Assembly (NCBI GenBank): GCA_016873715.1
Contig: VGWF01000019.1
Location: forward strand, 1-44,235
Origin: Lentisphaerota bacterium
GTDB taxonomy: Bacteria; Verrucomicrobiota; Kiritimatiellia; PWTM01
Length of the DNA stretch: 44,235 bases
Reading direction: 5' to 3'
Part shown: positions 24,677 through 33,184 of the stretch, one piece after another
Layout of the letters: each line of letters opens with the position of its first letter
Position numbering within the stretch: position 1 is the first letter of the stretch
Translations under genes and position numbers: made by a program
Notes under the pieces: model-generated
Seen by the model: the letters and a program-made list of their open reading frames with translations, nothing else
What the model was told of the DNA's origin: nothing
The model's database searches: none

Positions 24677-25259
24677 TCCCGGAACGACGGGCCGCGCCCG
24701 CGCACCCTGTGATGTCCGTTGAGAGGATCGTTGACAGCGCCCCCGCGACCTTGCGTCGCGGGACGCGCCCGGATCTGTCCGTTGAGGGAATCACTGGCCG
24801 CGCCCCGGCGACCTTGCGTCGCGGGACGCGAAGATGTCCGGCTCCGCCGGCACAAGGCCGGCGGGCGCCAGCACCCATACTCCTCGCAAGGCCGGCGGGC
24901 GCCTGTGAGTGGGGGCGTCCCAACACTTCTCGCAAAGCTGGCTCGCGCCCCCTCCCCTGTGATCGCTGGGACGCGCCCGGATCTGTTAGTTGGGAGGATC
25001 GCTGGCCGCGCCCCCGCGACCTTGCGTCGCGGGACGCGAAGATGTCCGGCTCCGCCGGCACAAGGCCGGCGGGCGCCTGCACCCATACTCCTCACAAGGC
25101 CGGCGGGCGCCGACGGGTGGGGGGAGGCCAACACGCATCGCAAGGCCGGCGGGCGCCTGTGAGTGGGGCGGCCTAACACTCCTCGCAAGGCCGGCGGGCG
25201 CCTGCCCAACACCCCTTCGCAAGACCGGCGGGCGCCTGCGAGCATGCGGAGCGACGGCG
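24677..25259. repeat. Intergenic repeat array (583 bp) with two interleaved units
   Basis: No gene is supportable. Unit a, present three times (near 24720-24775, 24780-24835 and 24990-25045), contains the hairpin CGACCTTGCGTCG. Unit b has the core GGCCGGCGGGCGCC at 24856, 24890, 25064, 25098, 25144 and 25189, with a variant at 25223. Copies of b are 34 or 45-46 bases apart and are linked by semi-conserved text such as CACCCATACTCCTC. A larger block (a plus two b) appears duplicated: 24780-24905 resembles 24990-25115. The spacing is irregular and the inter-copy text is related, so this is not CRISPR. Confidence 0.75.
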
Positions 25260-26282
25260 TCACTTCTTCGGCGCGGCGGGGGGCTTGGCTTCCGGCGGCA
25301 GATCGGCATGTCCCTCCGCCGCCTGTTTCTTGAGGGGCTGGCCGGCCGGATCGAGCAGGCGGGCGGAGATGAAGGCGTAGGTGAGCTCGGTGCCGCCGGA
25401 GTTCGGCATGGTGCCGGCGACGACGGTTTCGCCGTCCCACAGCACGATGGACGTGGTCAGGTTGCGCGAATGGAAGCGCGGCACCCGCATGTGGCTCTGC
25501 GTTTCCTTGCCGTCCGCGCCGGTGAGGCCGATGCCGGCATTGTCCCAGTCGAGCATCTCGCACAGCTCGGGCACGAGGGTCAGGTCGATCGTATGGCCGT
25601 CCGGCCCGACGGTCGGCGTGACGTTATGGATGAACCCGATCTCGCGGGTCTCGAAACCGGCCGGCACCGCGTTCAGGGCATCGGCAACGCCGTTGCTGCG
25701 GGTGGTGGCCTCGTACTCGGTCGCGTAGATCACCTCGTCGACGCCCTTGCTCTGCGCGTTCACGCCGCTGCGGGTCACGATCTTGGACGTTCCGGCGATC
25801 TTCCCCTTGCCCTCGCGCCAGAGGGCCTTGATCTCCTCGCCCGTCGGCGCGGCGCGGTCGGACTTCCGGGCGGTCTCCTCGATCAGCGCGAGGTCGAACG
25901 CGACGAAGGTGACGTCGATCTCGACCTGGTTCGGGACGACGTCCAGCGCCTGCAGGACCCGTTCGAAGATCTCCGTGTTCTCCGGCGTGTTCCGGAAGAC
26001 GACCTGCGAGGTCGTCGGGTTGTAGCTGATGCTGCTGCCCGGCGGGAACGGAATGCCCATGTCCTCGAAGAACTTCTGCATGTCCGTCGACCGCCGGGAC
26101 CCGGCCTCGCCGCCCCCGCCGACGAACACGCCGCGGTTGGTTTCCGCGCCACTTCCCCGTTCGCTCACGATCTCCGCGATCGAAGGCAGCACCGGGTAGC
26201 GCCGCGTGACCATCGCCGGGTCGGCGGCAATGGCGGCGGACGTCCACAGGGCGGCGGCGAGAAGGACGGCGAACGGCTTCAT
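25260..26282 (-). CDS. Small exported secretin-like protein (unknown role)
   Basis: A 340-residue protein with a clear signal peptide (MKPFAVLLAAALWTSAAIAA). Residues 66-130 (MQKFFEDMGIPFPPGSSISY and VVFRNTPENTEIFERVLQAL) look like a secretin N-domain of the type II/III secretion family, followed by VEIDVTFVAFDLALIEETA and a short secretin-like beta region (GFIHNVTPTVGPDGHTIDLT to LVPELCE). It is far shorter than an outer-membrane secretin (usually over 500 residues), so it is probably a periplasmic or pilotin-like relative rather than a pore. Residues 28-55 carry the motif YPVLPSIAEIV...GVFVGGGG, which reappears in the VWA protein at 39958-43515. A GGAGG site precedes the ATG and lies in a palindrome. 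Confidence 0.65.
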   Translation of the reverse strand: MKPFAVLLAAALWTSAAIAADPAMVTRRYPVLPSIAEIVSERGSGAETNRGVFVGGGGEAGSRRSTDMQKFFEDMGIPFPPGSSISYNPTTSQVVFRNTPENTEIFERVLQALDVVPNQVEIDVTFVAFDLALIEETARKSDRAAPTGEEIKALWREGKGKIAGTSKIVTRSGVNAQSKGVDEVIYATEYEATTRSNGVADALNAVPAGFETREIGFIHNVTPTVGPDGHTIDLTLVPELCEMLDWDNAGIGLTGADGKETQSHMRVPRFHSRNLTTSIVLWDGETVVAGTMPNSGGTELTYAFISARLLDPAGQPLKKQAAEGHADLPPEAKPPAAPKK

Positions 26283-26287
26283 GGGAA

Positions 26288-26307
26288 CCTCCGGTCTCGA
26301 CCGGAGG
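26288..26307. promoter_or_regulatory. Palindrome over the ribosome site of the secretin-like gene
   Basis: CCTCCGGTC-TC-GACCGGAGG has perfect 9-bp arms and on the minus strand covers the GGAGG ribosome site five bases before the ATG. A candidate promoter (TTGAAA at 26333-26328, AATCCT at 26310-26305, spacing 17) places the -10 at its edge. It could therefore be an operator at the transcription start or, with a start further upstream, a hairpin that hides the ribosome site. Confidence 0.55.
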
Positions 26308-26367
26308 ATTCGCGTTTCCCGCCGGGCTTTCAAGGCGAAACCGCCGGCCGCGGGACGGGTCGTGAGG

Positions 26368-26410
26368 CCCCTCGTCCCCCCGCCCCTCGTCCCTCGCCCC
26401 TCGTCCCCGC
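26368..26410. repeat. Heptanucleotide tandem repeat (CCCCTCG type)
   Basis: About five units of seven bases (CCCCTCG, TCCCTCG and variants) lie between the divergent secretin-like and sialate esterase genes. The same unit type occurs at 39898-39942. Confidence 0.7.
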
Positions 26411-26417
26411 TTTCGTC

Positions 26418-26446
26418 GTGACGCGGAAGGGCGGGCGCGCTACACA
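26418..26446 (+). promoter_or_regulatory. Possible promoter of the sialate esterase gene
   Basis: GTGACG (26418-26423) and TACACA (26441-26446) are spaced by 17 bases, 29 bases before the ATG at 26476, with GGGGGAT as the ribosome site. Confidence 0.3.
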
Positions 26447-26475
26447 TGAGGGGCCGTTCAACCGGGGGATCCGCC

Positions 26476-28026
26476 ATGCTGCGCCGTACGATCGTCCGCC
26501 TGCTGCTCGCGTTCGCCCTGCTGCCGCTCGCATCCTCGCGGGCCAACCTGAAGCTCCCGTCGTTCTTCAGCGACCACATGGTCGTGCAGCGGGAGAAGCC
26601 GGTCGCCGTGTGGGGCTGGGCGGGCGAGAACGCGAAGGTGACGGTGGCCCTCGCCGGCGCGAAGGCGGTGGCGACGGCCGACGCCGAGGGGAAATGGAAG
26701 GCCTCGCTGCCCGCGCAGAAGGCGGGAGGGCCGCACACGCTGGTCGTCAGCGACGGCGCGCAGACCGTGACGATCAACGACGTGCTGGTCGGCGATGTCT
26801 GGATCTGCTCCGGCCAGTCGAACATGGCCTTCCCGGTGTCGCGGTCGAGCGACACGGCCGACGCCGCGACGACGGACCTGCCGCTGCTGCGGGCCTTCGC
26901 GACGACCGCGCAGCCCGCGCCGAAGCCGCAGGACGACCTGCCCGGCTCGTGGTCCGCCGCGACGACGCCCGCGGTGACGAACTGGTACGCGACGGGATTC
27001 TACTTCGGCCGGAAGCTCCAGCGGGAACTCGGCGTGCCGGTGGGCCTGCTGATGGTCGCCTGGGGCGGCACGCCGGCCGAGGCGTGGCTTCCGCGCGGGG
27101 ACCTCGAGAAGCTGCCGTTCGCGGCGCAGTTCATCAAGGACAGCGACACCTACCCCGAGCGGTATCCCGACATCCTGAAGGGCTACGAGGAGCAGAAGGT
27201 TCGCCTGACGGAGAAGGGCGACGCGGAGGCGCTGCGGAAGCTGAGGCGTCCGCAGGAGCCGGAGAAGAACCCGTCCCTCGCGGCGGTGCAGTACAACAAC
27301 CGCATCGCGCCGTTCGTCGGCTTCCCGGTCCGCGGCGCGATCTGGTACCAGGGCGAGGCCAACGCGGGCGGCGTGCGCGCGACGCAGTACGGCGACCTGA
27401 TGAGCGGCCTGATCCGCTCGTGGCGCGGCCTGTGGAAGGACGACTTCCCCTTCGGCGTCGTGCAACTGACCGCCTACAAGGCCGCCGTGCCCGAGCCGGT
27501 CCAGGCCGGCAGCGCATGGGCGGCGCTGCGCGAGCAGCAAGTCAGGATCGCGCGGACGGTGCCCGGCGCCGGGCTGGCGGTGATCATCGACCACGGCGAG
27601 GCGGACGACATCCATCCGAAGAGCAAGACCGCGGTCGGCGAGCGGCTCGCGGCGTGGGCGCTGCACGAGGCGTACGGCCGGACGGGCGTCGTGCCCTGCG
27701 GCCCGCTCTACAAGGCGATGAAGAAGGAGGGCGGCGCGATCCGCGTTGCGTTCGACCACGCGGCCGGCCTGCGCACGGAGGGCGACGGGGTGAAGGCGCT
27801 GGCCGTCGCGGGGGCGGACAGGGTCTTCAAGGCCGCCGCCGGCCGCATCGAGGGCGACGGCCTGGTCGTGTCGTCGCCCGAGGTCGCCGACCCGGTCGCG
27901 GTGCGCTACGGCTGGGCCGACAACCCGCCGTGCAATCTCTTCAACGGCGCGGGCATGGCCGCCTCGCCGTTCCGCACGGACGACTGGCCGCTGGACGAGG
28001 TGGTCAATCCGCGGCCGGCGAGGTAG
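26476..28026 (+). CDS. Sialate O-acetylesterase (SGNH family), exported
   Basis: A 516-residue protein with a signal peptide (MLRRTIVRLLLAFALLPLAS). A beta domain (about 25-105; PSFFSDHMVVQREKPVAVWG) precedes the SGNH catalytic domain: S115 in CSGQSNMAFPV, then GGTPAEAWLP, IWYQGEANAG and the Asp/His pair in ADDIHPKSK (H380). This is the standard layout of the sialic acid 9-O-acetylesterase family widespread in glycan-degrading PVC bacteria and Bacteroidota; several members act on other acetylated sugars such as xylan, so the substrate is not fixed. The normal family end (ASPFRTDDWP) is followed by 13 extra residues. Its last 121 bases overlap the convergent serine hydrolase gene. Confidence 0.88.
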   Translation: MLRRTIVRLLLAFALLPLASSRANLKLPSFFSDHMVVQREKPVAVWGWAGENAKVTVALAGAKAVATADAEGKWKASLPAQKAGGPHTLVVSDGAQTVTINDVLVGDVWICSGQSNMAFPVSRSSDTADAATTDLPLLRAFATTAQPAPKPQDDLPGSWSAATTPAVTNWYATGFYFGRKLQRELGVPVGLLMVAWGGTPAEAWLPRGDLEKLPFAAQFIKDSDTYPERYPDILKGYEEQKVRLTEKGDAEALRKLRRPQEPEKNPSLAAVQYNNRIAPFVGFPVRGAIWYQGEANAGGVRATQYGDLMSGLIRSWRGLWKDDFPFGVVQLTAYKAAVPEPVQAGSAWAALREQQVRIARTVPGAGLAVIIDHGEADDIHPKSKTAVGERLAAWALHEAYGRTGVVPCGPLYKAMKKEGGAIRVAFDHAAGLRTEGDGVKALAVAGADRVFKAAAGRIEGDGLVVSSPEVADPVAVRYGWADNPPCNLFNGAGMAASPFRTDDWPLDEVVNPRPAR

Positions 28027-29153
28027 AGCCGGATCAGCGCCGACGCAGCCTCGTCGGCCGCCCCGGCCGCGCGATCGCCGGCCTGGTTGACGCAGACGAT
28101 CACCGCGAAGCCGCGCAGAGGCGCGACCCACGCGACCGAGTAGTTCATGGTGTTGCAGCCCGCGTGCGTCAGGACCGTCCCCCCGCCCCACGGCCGCTCC
28201 GCGGTCACCCATCCGGCGGCGTACTCTCCGCCGAGGGCCGGGGTGTGGAGGTTCCGGCAGGCTGCCGCCGGCAGCAGGGCGGGCCCGCCGCGCGCGCCGC
28301 GGAGCTGGTCGGCGACGAAAAGCGCCCAATCGTGCAGCGTCGCGTGGACGCGACCGGCCGGACCGAGCACGGGCGGGTTGTCCATGGCCGGCCCGTTGGA
28401 GCGAACCGGCCTGCCGTTCTCCGTGTGCCCCCAGGGCTGATCCAGTTCGCCCGGGGTGCCGGTGCCGCCGAAGCCGGTGCGCTTCATGCCGAGCGGATCG
28501 AAGACCTCGCGGCGGATGGCCTCCTCCCAGGGGGCGCCGGCGGCCTGCTCCACGGCGGCACCGACGATCACATAGCCGAGGTTGGAGTACTCGTAGGCCG
28601 AACCCGGCGGCGAGCGCGGCGCGGCGGCGAGCGCCTGGCGGACGACGGCGATCCTCTGGTCCGCGACCGGCGCCCCGCCGCGGCCGAAGGAGGCCCAGTC
28701 CAGGTTGGCCGGGAGCCCGGCGCGATGCTCGACGAGGTGGCGCATCGTCACGTTCGTCCAGCCCGGATGAAACGAGCCGGCGACCCCGGGGAGCGCCCCG
28801 GCCAGCGGGGTTTCCCATCCCGGGCCGCCCTTCTCCGCCAGGCGCGCCACCAGCGCGGCCGTCATCGCCTTCGTGCAGGAGCCGAGGTGCCAGAGATCGT
28901 TGGTGGTCGCGGGGGCTTCGGCGCCCCGGCGGCGGGTGCCGACCGCCGCGGCGCGGTCGAGGCCGCCGGTGGTGACGATGGCGCCCGCCAGCGCGGGCAC
29001 GTCGCGCCGGAGGCGGATCGCGTCCAGCGCCTCCGCCAACTCGCGGGTGCCGTCCGCAAGGGTCTCTGTCCCCACAAGGGCGACGACCATCCAGAACCGG
29101 AGAAGCGGCCGGAAGGTCAGCGGCGGCACGTTCCGTTCATGTCGGTTCCGCAT
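27906..29153 (-). CDS. Serine hydrolase, beta-lactamase/DD-peptidase (class C-like) family
   Basis: A 415-residue protein. An N-terminal hydrophobic segment (FRPLLRFWMVVALVGTETLA, about 14-33) is a probable signal peptide. The family triad is visible: S92-x-x-K95 in HLGSCTKAM, the Tyr motif in YEYSNLGYVIVGAA, and HAGCN in place of the KTG box. Such proteins include class C beta-lactamases, DD-peptidases and esterases; the function here is unknown. The ATG at 29153 is preferred over one nine bases upstream because an AGGAG ribosome site lies nine bases before it. The C-terminus continues about 35 residues past the expected end (LIRLYLAGRG) into the convergent esterase gene, an unusual overlap of 121 bases. 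Confidence 0.82.
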   Translation of the reverse strand: MRNRHERNVPPLTFRPLLRFWMVVALVGTETLADGTRELAEALDAIRLRRDVPALAGAIVTTGGLDRAAAVGTRRRGAEAPATTNDLWHLGSCTKAMTAALVARLAEKGGPGWETPLAGALPGVAGSFHPGWTNVTMRHLVEHRAGLPANLDWASFGRGGAPVADQRIAVVRQALAAAPRSPPGSAYEYSNLGYVIVGAAVEQAAGAPWEEAIRREVFDPLGMKRTGFGGTGTPGELDQPWGHTENGRPVRSNGPAMDNPPVLGPAGRVHATLHDWALFVADQLRGARGGPALLPAAACRNLHTPALGGEYAAGWVTAERPWGGGTVLTHAGCNTMNYSVAWVAPLRGFAVIVCVNQAGDRAAGAADEAASALIRLYLAGRGLTTSSSGQSSVRNGEAAMPAPLKRLHGGLSAQP

Positions 29154-29217
29154 CGGGGTCATCTCCTGTCCGCCCGGACGGCCGGGAGCCCGGGGTTGCC
29201 GGCCTTCCGGTGCGCAC

Positions 29218-29247
29218 TTGCCGATTGATCCGGGAGGTGCATATTGT
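29218..29247 (+). promoter_or_regulatory. Possible promoter of the histidine kinase gene
   Basis: TTGCCG (29218-29223) and TATTGT (29242-29247) are spaced by 18 bases, leaving a leader of only about ten bases before the ATG at 29263. Confidence 0.35.
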
Positions 29248-29262
29248 GCTGTCTCGGGTGCC

Positions 29263-30231
29263 ATGAATCTGAACGATGTCAAGGCTGGAGGGAAGCGCTC
29301 GCGCAGCTTCCTTCCATCGAGCGCGACCCCCGGCCGCACGGCCACCATGCTGGCGATCACCTACGGGGCACTCTCGCTGGCCTACATCTTCGTGTCGAGC
29401 TACCTGGCCGGCGCCCTGGCGGTGTCCAAGCTCCAGCTGACCGAGATCGAGTTCTGGAAGGGCATCGCCTTCGTCATCACGACGAGCGTGATCGTGTTCG
29501 CGCTGGCCTTCTCGATCCTCCGCCGCGTGACGGAGCGCGAGCAGGAGCTGGCGCATAACCGGCAGGCGCTGGTGGTCGCGGAGCGGCGGGCGTTGTCCGG
29601 CGTCTTCGCGGCGGCGGTCGCCCACGACATCAACAACACGCTCTCGGTCTTCCACGGCGGGCTGGACGAGCTCGCGGCGGGGGGAACGTCCGAGCCCCTC
29701 CGGAACATGCATCTGGCGTTGGATGGCCTGCAGAGGATGACCACGCAGCTCCTGCAGGCGAGCCGCGACGACGGGTTCACGGACCTGGTGGCCTCCGACC
29801 TGGCGGCGATCGTGCGCGACGCCGTCAGCTTCGGGCGCATCCATTCGCGGATCCGCCACTGCCGGATCGAGGAACGGATTCCGGCCGAGGCCCCCTGTCA
29901 CGCGCATCCGGCGCTGCTGCGGCAGATGATGCTGAACCTCCTGCTCAACGCGGCGGAGGCGACGGGCGGGACGGGGCGCATCCTCGTCATCCTGTTCAGC
30001 GGGCCGGCGGGCTACGTGCTGTCCGTCGGCGACGACGGCCCGGGCGTGCCCCGGGAGTATCTCGACCGGCTCTTCCAGCCCTTCTTCACGACGAAGCACA
30101 GCGGGACGGGACTCGGGCTGCTGTCCGTCAAGGCCGCCGCCCAGGCCCACGGGGCGGCGGTGGACTACACGATCTCCGAACTCGGCGGCGCCGGCTTCCG
30201 CGTCACGTTCCCGGCCCGGTTCAAGGACTGA
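29263..30231 (+). CDS. Orphan membrane histidine kinase
   Basis: A 322-residue sensor kinase. Two membrane spans (about 28-50 and 66-87) flank a very short external loop, so a large periplasmic sensor is absent. A short coiled linker (RREQELAHNRQALVVAERR-like, about 88-110) leads to the phosphoacceptor His H121 in AAAVAHDINNTLSVF, then the N box (MLNLLLNAAEATG), G1 box (VGDDGPGVP), F box (LFQPFFTTKHSG) and G2 box (GTGLGLLSVK). All catalytic boxes are intact. No response regulator gene is next to it in this window. It may sense membrane state or an interacting protein. Its 3' end overlaps the convergent ccsA-like gene by 11 bases. Confidence 0.88.
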   Translation: MNLNDVKAGGKRSRSFLPSSATPGRTATMLAITYGALSLAYIFVSSYLAGALAVSKLQLTEIEFWKGIAFVITTSVIVFALAFSILRRVTEREQELAHNRQALVVAERRALSGVFAAAVAHDINNTLSVFHGGLDELAAGGTSEPLRNMHLALDGLQRMTTQLLQASRDDGFTDLVASDLAAIVRDAVSFGRIHSRIRHCRIEERIPAEAPCHAHPALLRQMMLNLLLNAAEATGGTGRILVILFSGPAGYVLSVGDDGPGVPREYLDRLFQPFFTTKHSGTGLGLLSVKAAAQAHGAAVDYTISELGGAGFRVTFPARFKD

Positions 30232-31993
30232 GCGGCGGCCGCGCCTGCGGCGCGCCCGTCCGGATCAACCCCGCCATGACCGCCACGAACGCGCCCTCGA
30301 CCGCCGCGATCGCCATCAGCCAGAACGCCGCGCCGGAGGTGAAGCCGTAGGAGTGAAGCCCCACGCCGAGCAGGTTGACGCCCTGCCAGGCGACCGCGAC
30401 GACCACGATCCCGAGGATCGCCCCCGCCGCCATGCCGGCGTCGCCGATGATCCGGGGCCCGCGCGCGTGCAGCACCGCCGCCGTCCACAGCACGATCAGC
30501 AGCGCCCCGTTCTCCTTGGGATCCCAGCCCCAGAAGCGGCCCCACGACTGGTCCGCCCACACCCCGCCGAGCATCGTTCCGAGGAAGGTGAAGACCAACC
30601 CCAGGCCCAGCAGTCCCCGCACCGCGCGCGCCACGCCCGCCGCGGCATCCGCGCCCTGCCGCCAGTGCTTCACGAGCTGGACGTGCGCCGCCGCGCCGGC
30701 CATCAGGCATCCGGCGTAGCCGACCATGATCGTCAGCACGTGGACGGTGAGCCAGAAATTGGAGTCGAGCACGGCGACCACCCGCTGCATCGTGTCGCCG
30801 TCGAGTTCGTACCGCACGGCCACGGCCAGCAGCACCGCCGCCGTCGCCCCGCCGGACAGCAGGCCCAGCCCGTCGCGCCGCGCGCGCTCGACGCCGAGGC
30901 CGATCAGCGCGCTGCACCACGCGACGAAGACGAAGGTCGAGTAGAGGTTCGTCACCGGGGGCCGGCCCATCACGAACGTGCGGAGCGCCAGCCCCGCCGT
31001 ATGGACCAACAGGGCCAGCCCGACCAGCACCGCGGCCGCGGCGGCGGTCCGGCGGCGACGCGGATCGAGCGCCACCCAGAAGCCGAGGATGCCCGCCACG
31101 AGGTAGGCCTGCAGCGCACGCGAGAACGGCCGCAGGCGGCCGAGCGTTTCCTCGCCCCCCAGCCGCGCCCCCGCCTTCGGATCGTCGACACCCCGCAGCA
31201 CCGCCGCGCGGACCTCCTTCGCGGCCGCCGTGAACGCCGCATCATCGCGGGCCCGCCACGCGGCGCGCATCGTCTCCCACCCGGCGGACACCGCGCGGGC
31301 GGCTTCGTCCGTCTCGGTGGCGGCCTCCGAGGGCGCCAGCCACGCGCCGTGCCCGCCGTCGCGCGGCAGCAGGCCCGGGTGGTCGCCGCGGGAGAACGCC
31401 GCGTAGAGGGCGACGGCCGAGCCGAGTTGCACGAGGTCCCGGTCGGCCGGCGTGCGGTCCGCCGGCTTCAGTTCCATCGCGCGGGTCGTCAGATCGTGCA
31501 GCTTCGCCAGGACCGGCTCGAGCTCCGCGTAGGCCACGCGCCGCCGGGGCTTGTCGGTGGCGATCCCCAGCGCGTCGAAGGTGTCGGGGTGCGAGACGAG
31601 GAAGACGGCGTCGTTCGTCGTCGCGTCGGATTCGAACAGCGCCCGCGCCAGCCACAGCGACGCCGGCCCGCCCTGCCACGTCCCCCGCCCCGCCATCTGG
31701 AGCATCGCGACCCGCGCGTAGGCCGACATCGGCATCGGCCGCCCGCCCTCCAGGACCGGAATCGACCCGAAGGCGCGCAGGTCGAGCGGCGACTGCGGCG
31801 CCGCCCGCGCCGCGAGTGCGGTCAGGGCCGCAAGGACGACGGCGCCGCGAACACCGAACATCGAACATCGAACACCGAACATCGAAATAAGGTCCCGAAT
31901 CCGCGCGCGGAGCCCACTGTGGTCCGCCCGAACGCCGACGTCTGACGTTCGGTGTTCGATGTTCGATGTTCGATGTTCGGAGTTCTCCCTCAT
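30221..31993 (-). CDS. ccsA: Cytochrome c biogenesis protein CcsA with large N-terminal extracytoplasmic region
   Basis: About 590 residues if started at the ATG that overlaps the resB stop (31993). The N-terminal region up to about 340 contains a signal-like segment (RGAVVLAALTALAARAAPQS, about 49-68) and a helical extracytoplasmic domain. From about 340 to the end is the CcsA/CycK membrane domain, with the haem-binding Trp-rich motif in SWGRFWGWDPKENGALL and conserved His in VLTIMVGYAG-adjacent VHV and LLVHTAG. With ResB it forms the system II haem-delivery and ligation complex. Residues 1-45 are encoded by heptamer repeats (31849-31985), so the true start may be one of the ATGs at 31882 or 31861, which would give a tidy signal peptide MFGVRGAVVLAALTALAARA. 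Confidence 0.85.
   Translation of the reverse strand: MRENSEHRTSNIEHRTSDVGVRADHSGLRARIRDLISMFGVRCSMFGVRGAVVLAALTALAARAAPQSPLDLRAFGSIPVLEGGRPMPMSAYARVAMLQMAGRGTWQGGPASLWLARALFESDATTNDAVFLVSHPDTFDALGIATDKPRRRVAYAELEPVLAKLHDLTTRAMELKPADRTPADRDLVQLGSAVALYAAFSRGDHPGLLPRDGGHGAWLAPSEAATETDEAARAVSAGWETMRAAWRARDDAAFTAAAKEVRAAVLRGVDDPKAGARLGGEETLGRLRPFSRALQAYLVAGILGFWVALDPRRRRTAAAAAVLVGLALLVHTAGLALRTFVMGRPPVTNLYSTFVFVAWCSALIGLGVERARRDGLGLLSGGATAAVLLAVAVRYELDGDTMQRVVAVLDSNFWLTVHVLTIMVGYAGCLMAGAAAHVQLVKHWRQGADAAAGVARAVRGLLGLGLVFTFLGTMLGGVWADQSWGRFWGWDPKENGALLIVLWTAAVLHARGPRIIGDAGMAAGAILGIVVVAVAWQGVNLLGVGLHSYGFTSGAAFWLMAIAAVEGAFVAVMAGLIRTGAPQARPPLSP
31849..31985. repeat. Heptanucleotide repeats in inverted arrangement across the ccsA 5' end
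   Basis: Left arm 31849-31886 consists of GAACATC/GAACACC units; right arm 31947-31985 is its reverse complement type (GTTCGATGTTCGATGTTC). The arms match over 38 bases with few differences and enclose a 60-base centre. Possible start codons of ccsA (31993, 31882, 31861) lie within or next to the arms. Confidence 0.85.
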
Positions 31994-33081
31994 GTCCGCC
32001 GCCTCCCCGGCAGGTAGTGGACCACCATGCCGGCGAACATGATGAGGGTGGCGGCATAGGGCAGCAGGCGGGCGTGGTTCTCGCTGACGGCCAGCACCGA
32101 GACTTCCGCGCCGCCGTGGGGGTTGTCCATGTAGGAGGACTGGAAGAACGTGAACGCGCCGTGGCGGTACGGCCGGTTCATCGAGATCGTCACCTCGCGC
32201 GGGCCGCCGCCCGCATCGACCTCCACGCGGCTGGAGAAGCTTCGCGGGATGCTGCTGTTCGGGTGGAACTTCCTCTCGAAGTCCAGAAGCCTCATCGTCA
32301 CCGGCAGCGGCAGCCGCGCCCGGCGGACGTGCAGGTGCGCCTCGCCCCCGCCGCCGAGCCCCATCCCGACCGCCGGCCCCTCGCCGAGCAGCACGCTGCT
32401 CCCGCCGGCGGCGCGCAGCACGACCGCCGGACGCGCCCTGCGCGGATCGCCCGCCGGACGCGCCTCGGTCACCTGCTCCGGCGCCGGCGTCTCGCCCGCC
32501 TCCGGCGGAACGGATGCCGCCCGGACGACGCGCACCACCTCGACCGATTCCGCCGCGCCGGGGATCGCGAGCGACTGCCCCGGCCGCAGGGCGCGGAGGT
32601 CGTGGGCACGGACGTCGCGTCCGCCCGCGGCGCCGGGCGTCATCACCGCCAGCTCCCACTGCGTCTCCGATACCGACATCGACGCGGACTCGCCCTCCGC
32701 CAGCACCAGCGTCGTCTCGCGCCCGAACCGGCGGCTCAGGATGCCGCCGAGGAACAGGACCACGAGGCCGCCATGGACGATCCAAAGCCCGAGCCAGCGC
32801 GGCGACGCGCCGAACCGCGTCAGCATCGATGCGAACAGGTTCGCGAGGAAGACGACCGACGTCCCCTGGACGCCCGGCAGCGGCACGGCCCCGCCGGCCA
32901 GGAAGAACCACGAGTGGAAGAACCGCTGCACCGCGCCGTGGAGGCCGTGGACGGGGTCCGCCTGGACCAGCGTCCCCCAGACCGTCAGCACGGCGAACCA
33001 CAGCAGGCACGCGATCGTGACGTGCGGCGCGCCGGCCGCGCGGAGCACCCGCCCGGCCCGCGAGGCCCGCCATCCCGACAT
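31990..33081 (-). CDS. resB: Cytochrome c biogenesis protein ResB (CcsB)
   Basis: A 363-residue membrane protein with three N-terminal spans (about 15-40, 55-75 and 95-125; ACLLWFAVLTVWGTLVQADP, SWFFLAGGAVPLPGVQG, GLWIVHGGLVVLFLGGIL), a large extracytoplasmic domain containing NRPYRHGAFTFFQSSYMDNP, and a final span (LLPYAATLIMFAGMVVHYLP). These are ResB features; it partners CcsA in system II haem attachment to c-type cytochromes. The ATG at 33081 is chosen over 33099 because GGAGGA lies six bases upstream. The stop overlaps ccsA by ATGA. No c-type cytochrome gene is in the window. Confidence 0.87.
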   Translation of the reverse strand: MSGWRASRAGRVLRAAGAPHVTIACLLWFAVLTVWGTLVQADPVHGLHGAVQRFFHSWFFLAGGAVPLPGVQGTSVVFLANLFASMLTRFGASPRWLGLWIVHGGLVVLFLGGILSRRFGRETTLVLAEGESASMSVSETQWELAVMTPGAAGGRDVRAHDLRALRPGQSLAIPGAAESVEVVRVVRAASVPPEAGETPAPEQVTEARPAGDPRRARPAVVLRAAGGSSVLLGEGPAVGMGLGGGGEAHLHVRRARLPLPVTMRLLDFERKFHPNSSIPRSFSSRVEVDAGGGPREVTISMNRPYRHGAFTFFQSSYMDNPHGGAEVSVLAVSENHARLLPYAATLIMFAGMVVHYLPGRRRT

Positions 33082-33184
33082 GGTTTCCTCCGGGGACATG
33101 AGCCCCAGAGACTACGCCCTCCCGCACATTCCGCCAACTGCGTCCGCGCGACGCCCGCACGGGGGGCGCCGAACCGGACGCGCG

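Noticed and set aside
24856-25236. Possible CRISPR array (GGCCGGCGGGCGCC repeats)
   Set aside because: Copy spacing alternates between 34 and 45-46 bases with one large gap, the intervening text is itself related, and no cas genes are present.
25260-26282. Functional outer-membrane secretin
   Set aside because: At 340 residues it lacks the full pore-forming domain; only secretin-like N-domain and short C-terminal similarity are visible.
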